Source: a virus. From it: a stretch of 60,039 nt of DNA. This document shows, piece after piece, positions 7,465-15,173 of this stretch. The position numbers were made by a program, and so were the translations under genes. The stretch spans positions 1 through 60,039 of the IMG/VR virus record IMGVR_UViG_3300042505_000291; one strand, given 5' to 3'. Within the stretch, counting starts at the first letter, position 1; every line of letters starts with the position of its first letter. The notes beneath the pieces are model-generated. The model was not told where the DNA came from, searched no databases, and saw only the letters and a list, made by a program, of their open reading frames with translations.

Positions 7465-7502
7465 AAAAATTCCTTGACTTTGACGCTCAACGGGATTATA
7501 CT
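7465..7502 (+). promoter_or_regulatory. Sigma-70 promoter of ligase part 2
   Basis: A-rich upstream element, -35 TTGACT (7474-7479), exactly 17 bases, -10 TATACT (7497-7502). Expected start near 7509; ATG at 7526. Confidence 0.8.
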
Positions 7503-7525
7503 ATAAGGACAGTAAAGAGATAAGT

Positions 7526-8248
7526 ATGACACAGATCGAAGCCCCAACACATTGTCCATCTTGTAGTAGTGAGCTTGTAGCAGTCAACTTCATTCTTTAT
7601 TGTAGAAGTGCTGCCTGCCCCGCACAAGGACTCAAATTAATTGAAAACTTTGGAAAGGTCCTCAAAATTATCGGGCTAGGACCCGCAGCAATTCGTAAGT
7701 TAGATGTCACTTCTATTCCTGAGCTTTATGATCTCAGTATAGATGATATTACTTTGGCTCTCGGAGAAACCTTAGGTAATAAGCTCTATGCAAATATTGA
7801 AAAAAGTAAAAATGCGAGCCTAAACCAAGTTCTCCCGGCTATGGGTATTCCACTAATAGGCAAAACAGCCTCGGATAAGATATGTGCTAATATAAATCAT
7901 ATCAATGAAATCACAGAAGAATTAGCAAACTCTATCCTTGGCCCAAAAGCCGCAGCTAATCTTCTCAATTGGCTAGATACAGAAGAATGGGTAGAATTGC
8001 CTTTCTCCTTCGTAGCTGAGAAGAAAAGTATTACAGGAGATACAGTATGTATCACTGGAAAACTAAAGTCTTTCAAAACTAAAGCTGAAGCTCATGTTTA
8101 TCTTTTAGAAAAAGGATATACACCAGTAGATAGCGTGACTAAAACAACCAAGTATCTGGTTAACGAGTCTGGGATTGAAAGCGCAAAAACTGAAAAAGCA
8201 CGTGCTAATGGCACAATCATTGTTAACAATATAAAGGAACTAATATAA
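7526..8248 (+). CDS. ligB: NAD-dependent DNA ligase, C-terminal piece (Zn finger, HhH, BRCT)
   Basis: 240 residues that complete the ligase at 5106. A four-cysteine zinc finger (Cys10, Cys13, Cys26, Cys31) opens the protein. Helix-hairpin-helix DNA-binding segments follow (FGKVLKIIGLGPAAIRKL, LGETLGNKLYANIEKS, MGIPLIGKTASDKI), then a BRCT domain from about residue 168 (VCITGKLKSFKTKAEAHVYL). It has no adenylation site, so it should work only with the N-terminal piece. It has its own promoter; the stop overlaps the next ATG. Subunit assembly in trans is inferred from the precise domain split and from T5. Confidence 0.88.
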   Translation: MTQIEAPTHCPSCSSELVAVNFILYCRSAACPAQGLKLIENFGKVLKIIGLGPAAIRKLDVTSIPELYDLSIDDITLALGETLGNKLYANIEKSKNASLNQVLPAMGIPLIGKTASDKICANINHINEITEELANSILGPKAAANLLNWLDTEEWVELPFSFVAEKKSITGDTVCITGKLKSFKTKAEAHVYLLEKGYTPVDSVTKTTKYLVNESGIESAKTEKARANGTIIVNNIKELI

Positions 8249-8970
8249 TGGCACTACCAAAATGGGATGAACCCCGTCTCGCGAAGCTTGTAGCTTACGT
8301 AGGAAACGAAGAACCAGTATCTATTCAAACTGTAAATGCAGCCGCTGTAGAACTGGAAACAAGCGCACGTTCGATCGCATCAAAGCTTCGCAAAGAAGGT
8401 TATGAAGTCGAAAAGTCCGCAACTGTAGCTAGCAAAACGTTCTCGGAAGCACAGGAAGACGCTCTACGTGAGTTCCTTGTTGCAAACTCCGGCGACTACA
8501 CCTTTGCAGAAATCGCAGCCGCTTTTGACAACGGCACATTCAGCGCGAAGCAGATTCAGGGTAAAGTTCTTTCAATGGAACTCACTGCTGCTGTTAAGCC
8601 AACTGAGAAGAAGGTTTACGAGCGTACCTTCAACGACAGCGAACAAGCTACTTTCATCAAGATGGCAAATGCTGATGCCTTCCTAGAAGACATCGCTGCC
8701 AAGCTAAACCGTACTGTACCTTCGGTACGCGGTAAAGCGCTCTCGCTCCTTCGCACAAAGGAAATCTCTGCAATCCCAGCGTCTAAGCACGTTGCGAAAA
8801 CAGAAGATGCCTTCGAAGGTCTCGACCTCGCTTCGATGACTGTAGCGGAAATCGCTGCTAAAGTTGATCGTTCCGAGCGTGGAGTAAAGACAATGTTGAC
8901 TCGTCGTGGAGTTGACGCCAAGGACTATTCGGGCGCCGCAAAAGCTGCAAAAGCTGCTGCAAAAGCCTAA
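8248..8970 (+). CDS. Histone-H1-like DNA-binding protein with repeated HTH units
   Basis: 240 residues. At least three related helical units are visible: RLAKLVAYVG...ETSARSIASKLRKEGYEV, then FNDSEQATFIKMANADAFLEDIAAKLNRTVPSVRGKAL, then LDLASMTVAEIAAKVDRSERGVKTMLTRRG. Each looks like a helix-turn-helix or SANT-type unit ending in a basic recognition helix. The C-terminus is GAAKAAKAAAKA, like the tail of histone H1 or AlgP. Codons are more GC-rich than in neighbours and a strong terminator follows, suggesting high expression. Probably an abundant DNA-coating protein or regulator; the family is not recognised. Confidence 0.65.
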   Translation: MALPKWDEPRLAKLVAYVGNEEPVSIQTVNAAAVELETSARSIASKLRKEGYEVEKSATVASKTFSEAQEDALREFLVANSGDYTFAEIAAAFDNGTFSAKQIQGKVLSMELTAAVKPTEKKVYERTFNDSEQATFIKMANADAFLEDIAAKLNRTVPSVRGKALSLLRTKEISAIPASKHVAKTEDAFEGLDLASMTVAEIAAKVDRSERGVKTMLTRRGVDAKDYSGAAKAAKAAAKA

Positions 8971-8994
8971 TTAACTTAGTCTAATGAGCAACAG

Positions 8995-9025
8995 CGGGGT
9001 GGAGGGCGACTTCCACCCCGTTTTT
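8995..9025 (+). terminator. Rho-independent terminator
   Basis: Perfect 9-bp stem CGGGGTGGA (8995-9003) / TCCACCCCG (9012-9020), 8-base loop, then TTTTT (9021-9025). Confidence 0.92.
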
Positions 9026-9039
9026 GTTGGAGAAATACT

Positions 9040-10392
9040 TTGGATCTTGCTAGTGCTCTATTTAAGCAGCTACTAACCCAGCAAGATATTTCTACTTGGT
9101 CTTCTCTCAGAAAAAACTATCTTACTCCAGAATATTCTTCATTATATGACAAAGTTTCCTCTTTCGTAGATAGGTTTAACAAACTACCTACCTTCGAAGA
9201 GCTTAAGTTCGACGCAAAAAGCAAACAGCTACTTCAGAGAGTAGCTATTGTTGAGCAGGTCGAAGTTGACACCGACGCCGCAATTCTACTAGAGTTTCTA
9301 AAAAATGACTACTCGCAGCGACTAGTGCTGGAGGGAGTAACGAAACTTATAGACAATTCCGTAGCGTTTGAAAGTGCGACCGAGACTATTGAAGCACTAC
9401 AAGATATCATTGTAGGCATCGAGAAGAAGATCGATCTTGATGAAGAACAAGAAACTATGCAGAGGATAGAACTTTTCGAGCCCCAAGAGACTATATCTCG
9501 TTACATACCTTTAGGGTTAAATACTGAATTTGACTCCGTAATCCAATACACGCCAGAGGATCTTATCATGATCGGCGGTAGAAGAGGGTCGGGTAAGTCT
9601 CTCGTTTGCGCTAATGTCATGGCAAATATGCAGGCAGAGAAAAAATCTTCTATGTACTTTACGATAGAGATGAAACAGCGCGATATTATTCAACGTGTTG
9701 CTTCTATCGGGGCAAATGTGTCCGCGTATAGGCTTCGTAATAGAACTCTATCCTCAGATGAGCTTGTACGGGTAGCTAAGTGGTGGTCCTCTAGGTATGA
9801 AGGGGGCGAAGATTTTTATAAAGAACATTACAGTTTAAATATCTCTTTTGATGAATTTCATAAAAAACTAATAACCCTTCCTCTTAAAGAGGCAAGGTTT
9901 GAAGTCGTTTATGACCCTCAAATGACTGTAGCTAAAATTAGGTCTGAATGTGAGCGTAAAGTTCCTCTTATCAAACCCGCTGTAATTATTATCGACTACA
10001 TCAATAAGATCAAGCTTTCAAAGATACCATCTAAGAAAGGTTCTTTTGATTGGGGCGAACAGATTGAGGTGGCTAACTTTCTAAAGGCTGATATTGCTCA
10101 AAAGTTTGGTATACCCGTAGTCTGCCCCTATCAGGTAGATGCTACTGGGGAAGCTAGATTTGCTAAGGGTATTCTTGATCCGGCCGACGCAGCCTTCACG
10201 CTAGACCCGCATCAGAAAGATGATTGTGCTATGACGTTTACTTGTGTTAAGGACAGAAGAAATGCAGAGACAAACTTCACTTCCAGCATGGACTGGGATA
10301 CTCTTAAGATCGGCCCAGACTCTGCCACCGTATCCGCTAAAGAGGAAGATGAAGAGAAAGAAGAAGCAGAAGATAGAAAGTGGCAAAAATAG
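9040..10392 (+). CDS. Replicative DNA helicase, DnaB-like
   Basis: 450 residues. N-terminal helical domain (1-150), then a RecA-type ATPase: Walker A GGRRGSGKS (179-187), FTIEMKQRD, and Walker B AVIIIDYINK (314-323). An arginine-bearing segment CVKDRRNAETNF lies near the end, followed by an acidic tail rich in Glu. Unwinds DNA ahead of the polymerase as a hexamer and probably recruits the primase encoded next. TTG start at 9040, just 15 bases behind a terminator, with TTGGAG upstream; no promoter is evident between the two. The stop TAG lies inside the promoter 15-mer that follows. Confidence 0.9.
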   Translation: MDLASALFKQLLTQQDISTWSSLRKNYLTPEYSSLYDKVSSFVDRFNKLPTFEELKFDAKSKQLLQRVAIVEQVEVDTDAAILLEFLKNDYSQRLVLEGVTKLIDNSVAFESATETIEALQDIIVGIEKKIDLDEEQETMQRIELFEPQETISRYIPLGLNTEFDSVIQYTPEDLIMIGGRRGSGKSLVCANVMANMQAEKKSSMYFTIEMKQRDIIQRVASIGANVSAYRLRNRTLSSDELVRVAKWWSSRYEGGEDFYKEHYSLNISFDEFHKKLITLPLKEARFEVVYDPQMTVAKIRSECERKVPLIKPAVIIIDYINKIKLSKIPSKKGSFDWGEQIEVANFLKADIAQKFGIPVVCPYQVDATGEARFAKGILDPADAAFTLDPHQKDDCAMTFTCVKDRRNAETNFTSSMDWDTLKIGPDSATVSAKEEDEEKEEAEDRKWQK

Positions 10393-10424
10393 TTCTTGAC
10401 ACCAGTAAATCTTTATGCTATACT
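10386..10424 (+). promoter_or_regulatory. Sigma-70 promoter of the primase-polymerase operon
   Basis: AAAATAGTTCTTGAC (10386-10400), -35 TTGACA (10396-10401), 17 bases, -10 TATACT (10419-10424). Predicted start near 10431, 14 bases before the primase ATG. The helicase stop codon lies inside the 15-mer. Confidence 0.85.
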
Positions 10425-10444
10425 ACTAAAAATGGAAATTCCTT

Positions 10445-11296
10445 ATGAATGTAGAAGACGTACTCACAAAGCATAAGATAGCGTTCATACCTAGCGGTAA
10501 GGATTTTCTTATTAAATGTTTAAACCCAGAACACGATGACAGTAACCCGTCCATGAGAATGGATCGGGTTACTGGTATTTTTCATTGCTTTTCTTGTGGA
10601 CATAGGGGCAACATATTTGCTAAGTTTGGAATAGACAGATCCAAGTTAGATATGCTACGAAGTACCCTAAAAAAGAAAATCGAGCAGGTAACTCTAGAGA
10701 GAGTTGGGTTGCAGATACCAGAGGATGCAATATTCTGGGAGGATGATTATAGGGGTATATCCGCTGCAACATATAAAAGATTCAAAGCATTTACATACGA
10801 GGAAGACTTCCCTAATAGACTAGTGTTCCCTATCTACGATATTACGGGTAAAATCATAAACTTCTCCGCAAGATCGTTTGATGCTTTCGCTAAGCCAAAA
10901 TATAAGCTACATCCTCCAGGAGCACAAGCTCCTTTGTACCCAATGACTAACAAACCAAAGTTTAGTACAATAGTTCTAGTAGAAGGCATATTTGATATGC
11001 TTAAATTGTACGACAACGGTATAACTTTTGTTATGACTGCATTTGGTACACAGACAATGAATGAGGATAAGCTTGGGCTGCTTAGAATGCTAGGAGTACA
11101 TGAGTTGCATGTACTTTTTGACGGAGATGAGGCCGGGCAGGCCGCAGCAGAAAAAATAATACCACTAGCCGATGGAATGGGTTTTAATACTAAAAACATA
11201 GTGTTAACCAACTATTTCGACGAGGGTGCAGATCCCGGCAGCTTAACAAAAGAACAAATCAGAAAGTTAAAAACAAGAGAATGGCCAGAGTACTAA
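10445..11296 (+). CDS. DNA primase (CHC2 zinc finger + TOPRIM)
   Basis: 283 residues. The zinc finger uses Cys25, His30, Cys48 and Cys51 (CLNPEH ... FHCFSCG). The TOPRIM domain has VEGIFD (179-184) with its catalytic glutamate and LFDGDEAG (224-231) with the metal-binding DxD. Shorter than cellular DnaG and lacking its helicase-binding domain. Makes RNA primers for the phage fork. Overlaps the polymerase start by 16 bases. Confidence 0.92.
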   Translation: MNVEDVLTKHKIAFIPSGKDFLIKCLNPEHDDSNPSMRMDRVTGIFHCFSCGHRGNIFAKFGIDRSKLDMLRSTLKKKIEQVTLERVGLQIPEDAIFWEDDYRGISAATYKRFKAFTYEEDFPNRLVFPIYDITGKIINFSARSFDAFAKPKYKLHPPGAQAPLYPMTNKPKFSTIVLVEGIFDMLKLYDNGITFVMTAFGTQTMNEDKLGLLRMLGVHELHVLFDGDEAGQAAAEKIIPLADGMGFNTKNIVLTNYFDEGADPGSLTKEQIRKLKTREWPEY

Positions 11297-13581
11297 TAGT
11301 AGAAACAAAGCCTACAAGTACTGTCTATAGACAGTTTAGTTTTGATTATGATAAGGTATCTCTTACTGACGACCCAACCCTTAAGAAAGTTCTTAAGAAG
11401 GACGTAGTAATTGAAACTTCTATCGCTGATGGCTACGATTGGGTGATCCTAATCGGGTCAGAACCATTCAAGTTCTTCACTGGTAAAAGTTCTGTTACAG
11501 AATACTCTGGTAAAGTAGTGAATGATAAATTCATTCCTACTATCAACCCTTCTATGCTTGCTTTCAAGCCAGAGGCTAAACCTCTTTGGGAAGACTCTGT
11601 AAAGTCTATTAATGCTTTTGTGACCGGTAGTAAATCCGCTCCTAAGTATAATATGGAGAACTTTAAAGGTATTCAAGACGAGACAGAAGCTTTCAAATAC
11701 CTTTTATGGTGCAAAGAACAGCCCTACAAATACATAGGTCTTGACTCTGAAACCAGCGATCTGTACCCACGAAACGGGGAAGTGCTCGGTATTTCGATCT
11801 CGGCAGCGCCAAACACGGGCGCGTATATTCATGTAGACTGTATCAGCGAGCGAGTAGATGCGCTACTGCGCGAAATATTCAACACAAAGATTGTTGTGTT
11901 TCATAACGCCAAGTTCGATATGGGCTGGTTTGCTTATCATTTTAGATGGTTCTTCCCTAATTTCGAAGATACCATGCTACTGCATTATACGCTAGACGAG
12001 CAGCCTGGCAACCACGGCCTTAAATCGCTAGCGCTTAAATATACAGACTATGGGGACTACGAAGAACCCCTAGGGCAGTTTATTTCAGATTACTGCAAAA
12101 CTCATGGCATCCTTAAGGGCGATTTCAACTACGGACTAATCCCCTTCGATATCATGTGGCCTTATGCATCCATCGACGCTTGCGTCACGTTTCTTCTCTA
12201 TGACAAGTTCCGTCGAGCTGTTGAGCGCAATCCTAGACTCCTGAAGATGTATGAGAATATCCTCATTCCTGGCTCTAGGTTCCTAACTAAAATTCAAGAC
12301 AATGGTGTTCCTTTTGATATAGAGCGATTGAAGCTTGCCCAAAAGACCATGACAAAGGAAATTGATGAAGCGGTACAGAAGCTCAAGGCATACCCTGAGG
12401 TGGCGAAATTTGAGAGAGATCAAGCGGCCGAATTTAACCCAAATTCTGTTCAACAATTAAGGAAATTACTCTTTGACTATCTCGGACTTGAACCAACTGG
12501 AATTCTTACGGGAACTGGAGCGGATTCCACAAATGCGGAAGTCCTTGAACAACTCGCAGAAGCTCATCCGATACCAGCTCTTATACTCACCATACGAAAA
12601 CAGGGAAAGATTAAAAACACTTATCTTGACAAAATCATCCCCGAACTTGATAGAGACAGCAAGCTTAGAACAAGCTTCAACCTACACTCCACCACAAGCG
12701 GACGATTGTCTTCCTCCGGAAAATTAAACATGCAGCAGTTGCCGCGGGATAATCCAGCGGTTAAAGGCTGTATCAAAGCTCGCCCAGGGTACAAGATTGT
12801 ATCAATGGACTTGACCACAGCCGAGATGTATATCGCGGCTGTTCTATCCGGCGACCCTGAGCTTATGGACGTCTTCCGCAGCGGTGGGGACTTCCACTCT
12901 ACTATCGCTAAGAAAGTGTTTAATCTTCCTTGTAAAGTTGAAGATGTAAAAAAACTATTCCCCGGCGAACGTCAGGCTGCTAAGGCTATCTCGTTCGGTA
13001 TTCTATATGGTGCCGGCGCTAATAAGATTTCTGCTACAGTTACTAAAGGTATGCAAGAGTCTGACCCTGGAGCTATTTACACTAAGTCAGAAGCCCAAGA
13101 AGCTATTGACGATTACTTCAAGACGTTTAAGCGACTTAAGAAGTGGCTAAAAACGTCAGAAGAAAGAATTCTAGCAGACGGGTTCATTTACAGCCACTTT
13201 GGCCGTAAGCGTCGTCTTAGAAACATCAACAGCGATAACAAAGGCATTATTGCCCACGAAGTTCGTTCTGGTATTAACTTCTTAATTCAGTCTCCTTCTT
13301 CGGACATTAACCTTCTTGCAGCTATTGAAATGCAAGAATATATAGAAGTAAAGAAACTGGACGCCAGCATCTTTGCTCTAGTACATGACTCTGTGCTTGC
13401 GGAAGTTAAAGACGAACACATTGATCAGTACTGTAAAAAACTAAAAGCATTGATCGAAATGGACAGAGGACTAAATATCCCAGGTATGCCTATTGGATGT
13501 GAATTCAGTATTTCAGATGACTATTCTGAAGGCGGATTTGAGGAGAAGTTCTTTGGAGAGGACGATAAGATCGCTGCATAA
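11281..13581 (+). CDS. Family A DNA polymerase with 3'-5' exonuclease
   Basis: 766 residues. Exonuclease motif LDSETSD (154-160, DxE) and later exonuclease segments (VVFHNAKFDMGW; PYASIDACVTF) indicate proofreading. Polymerase motif A is SMDLTTAEM with catalytic Asp510 and a Glu at 515 in the steric-gate position; most family members read DxSQxELR, so this is a variant. Motif B is RQAAKAISFGILYG (Arg564, Lys568, Phe572, Tyr576); the residue equivalent to E. coli 762 is Phe. Motif C is HDS (702-704). No 5'-3' exonuclease domain is fused; that activity is encoded at 20698. Confidence 0.95.
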   Translation: MARVLIVETKPTSTVYRQFSFDYDKVSLTDDPTLKKVLKKDVVIETSIADGYDWVILIGSEPFKFFTGKSSVTEYSGKVVNDKFIPTINPSMLAFKPEAKPLWEDSVKSINAFVTGSKSAPKYNMENFKGIQDETEAFKYLLWCKEQPYKYIGLDSETSDLYPRNGEVLGISISAAPNTGAYIHVDCISERVDALLREIFNTKIVVFHNAKFDMGWFAYHFRWFFPNFEDTMLLHYTLDEQPGNHGLKSLALKYTDYGDYEEPLGQFISDYCKTHGILKGDFNYGLIPFDIMWPYASIDACVTFLLYDKFRRAVERNPRLLKMYENILIPGSRFLTKIQDNGVPFDIERLKLAQKTMTKEIDEAVQKLKAYPEVAKFERDQAAEFNPNSVQQLRKLLFDYLGLEPTGILTGTGADSTNAEVLEQLAEAHPIPALILTIRKQGKIKNTYLDKIIPELDRDSKLRTSFNLHSTTSGRLSSSGKLNMQQLPRDNPAVKGCIKARPGYKIVSMDLTTAEMYIAAVLSGDPELMDVFRSGGDFHSTIAKKVFNLPCKVEDVKKLFPGERQAAKAISFGILYGAGANKISATVTKGMQESDPGAIYTKSEAQEAIDDYFKTFKRLKKWLKTSEERILADGFIYSHFGRKRRLRNINSDNKGIIAHEVRSGINFLIQSPSSDINLLAAIEMQEYIEVKKLDASIFALVHDSVLAEVKDEHIDQYCKKLKALIEMDRGLNIPGMPIGCEFSISDDYSEGGFEEKFFGEDDKIAA

Positions 13582-14044
13582 AGTCAACTATCCCGTCTGG
13601 AAAGTAGACCAAGAACCCCTAACGGTTGATGGTTTAACCTTTGTAGGCGGGAATATAGTAGACGATAGAAACATCTCCGTAGCTACCCTGGGGGCTAGAA
13701 GACTACTTAGCCCTCACCCAATGTATAGGCTCTCAAAACACCGCGGAGATGTTATAGAGCTTATTAAAGACACCGCTAGTACCAAGTCCTGGTACATAGA
13801 TAACCTAGGGTCTGTATTTAACTATAGACGAACGTCGATGCAGGAACTTGTCTGTCACAAGATAGACAATATTATCTACAAAGACTTCTACTCGTTGATA
13901 ATTTTGGAAGGAATAAACTTTCCAGTATTAGTTAGTAGACCCCCAGTCGGGTCATTTGCCCAGATGTTGTATTATAAAGGCCTTCCTTGGAAGTTATATA
14001 ATATAATGTACGAATGGGAAAAACCAACCCGGAAGAAAGTATAA
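13553..14044 (+). CDS. Conserved-looking phage protein, unknown
   Basis: 163 residues if translated from TTG 13553, chosen because AGGAG lies 7 bases upstream; this overlaps the polymerase by 29 bases. Mixed alpha/beta, soluble, with segments VDGLTFVGGNIVDDRN, LLSPHPMYRLSKHRGDVIELI and LPWKLYNIMYEWEKP. No domain is recognised. Its stop overlaps the phoH start (TAATG), so it is coupled to the replication operon. Confidence 0.6.
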   Translation: MERTIRSLHKVNYPVWKVDQEPLTVDGLTFVGGNIVDDRNISVATLGARRLLSPHPMYRLSKHRGDVIELIKDTASTKSWYIDNLGSVFNYRRTSMQELVCHKIDNIIYKDFYSLIILEGINFPVLVSRPPVGSFAQMLYYKGLPWKLYNIMYEWEKPTRKKV

Positions 14045-14799
14045 TGAGTTCACCAAATGGTAACTTACAGTTATCTCGCATTAAAGCCTTGAATCCAAGG
14101 CAAAAAGAGGTTTTAGCCTCAAATAAAAACTTAGTAGTCCATGGGGCTGCCGGCACTGGAAAAACTCTACTAGTTCTATATAGAGCCTTAGTAGAAGTAC
14201 AAGCCCAGCGGAAAGAAAAAGTTATTATTATGCGTAGCGCTGTGCCTACGAGAAATATAGGGTTCCTACCAGGATCGGCTTCAGATAAAACTAAAGTATA
14301 TGAAGCACCTTATATGGATTTAGCATCGCAACTATACCAAAGAGACGACGCGTATGCTATGCTTAAAAGACAGAAAAAAGTAGAGTTCGTATCAACCTCA
14401 TTCATAAGAGGAATTAACACAGAAAATTCTTTTCTGATAGTGGACGAGTTTCAAAACATGAGCTTCCACGAGTTAGACTCCATTATTACTAGACTTGGTA
14501 AGAATTGTAATATTGCTTTTAGCGGAGACGCCGGGCAGGCCGACTTAGTAACTAATGGTTTAAAGCCTTTTATGAATATTCTTCAAAAAATGCCAGACCT
14601 GTTCGATGTAGTAGAGTTTGGAGTTGAAGATATAGTTAGAAGTGAGCTTGTAAAGCGCTACCTAACGGAAAAACATAAAATCAATGAAAACATTAAGCCT
14701 GATACTCCTATTACTGTTAGCGGCATGCTCGGGGACGCCAAACTATGCGTTTGTAAAAGAGCAGATAGCTCCTCCTACAGTAACGGAGCCACAGTATAA
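14044..14799 (+). CDS. phoH: PhoH-like ATPase
   Basis: 251 residues from ATG 14044 (stop-start overlap, GGAAG upstream; a start at 14014 is possible). Walker A HGAAGTGKT (33-41), the conserved IMRSAVPTRNIGFLPG segment and Walker B VDEFQN identify PhoH, an NTPase related to SF1 helicases, common in marine phages and of uncertain role. The family's usual end (VVKRYLTEKHK-like) is followed by about 40 unconserved-looking residues whose DNA also encodes the start of the next gene in another frame. Confidence 0.9.
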   Translation: MSSPNGNLQLSRIKALNPRQKEVLASNKNLVVHGAAGTGKTLLVLYRALVEVQAQRKEKVIIMRSAVPTRNIGFLPGSASDKTKVYEAPYMDLASQLYQRDDAYAMLKRQKKVEFVSTSFIRGINTENSFLIVDEFQNMSFHELDSIITRLGKNCNIAFSGDAGQADLVTNGLKPFMNILQKMPDLFDVVEFGVEDIVRSELVKRYLTEKHKINENIKPDTPITVSGMLGDAKLCVCKRADSSSYSNGATV

Positions 14800-15169
14800 A
14801 GAAGAAGATATAGAGTGTCTAACACAAAACATATACTTCGAGGCTAGAAATCAACCTATTGAGGGTCAATTTGCGGTAGCGGAAGTTGTTCTAAATCGTA
14901 CAAAGGACCCTCAATTTCCTGATGATATATGCCAAGTAATAAAGCAAAAAAATAAAAATGGTTGTCAGTTCTCTTGGTTCTGCGACGGTAAAAAAGACAT
15001 TATGAAGGAAGAAAAAGCAATCCAGCTTGCAACCTACGTTGCAATTGCAATTTTAGAAAATCCTACTGATGTTACCCTCGGTGCTAAATATTACCACGCT
15101 GACTACGTCTCTCCCAAGTGGGGAAAAGAAAAAACAGTCGTTATAGGAGACCACGTATTTTATACGTAA
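14684..15169 (+). CDS. SleB/CwlJ-type cell-wall hydrolase, lipoprotein
   Basis: 161 residues. Residues 1-15 are a lipoprotein signal (MKTLSLILLLLLAAC; lipobox LAAC, lipidated Cys15). The rest is a Hydrolase_2 (SleB/CwlJ) domain: TQNIYFEARNQP with the probable catalytic Glu53, AEVVLNRTKDPQFP, CQFSWFCDG and AKYYHADYVSPKW. Such enzymes cut peptidoglycan. Being a lipoprotein it would act from a membrane-anchored position in the periplasm. The first 116 bases overlap phoH in a different frame. It lies in the replication block, so it may be the lysis enzyme or an early wall-modifying factor; no clear holin or spanin pair was seen. Confidence 0.8.
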   Translation: MKTLSLILLLLLAACSGTPNYAFVKEQIAPPTVTEPQYKEEDIECLTQNIYFEARNQPIEGQFAVAEVVLNRTKDPQFPDDICQVIKQKNKNGCQFSWFCDGKKDIMKEEKAIQLATYVAIAILENPTDVTLGAKYYHADYVSPKWGKEKTVVIGDHVFYT

Positions 15170-15173
15170 CATC

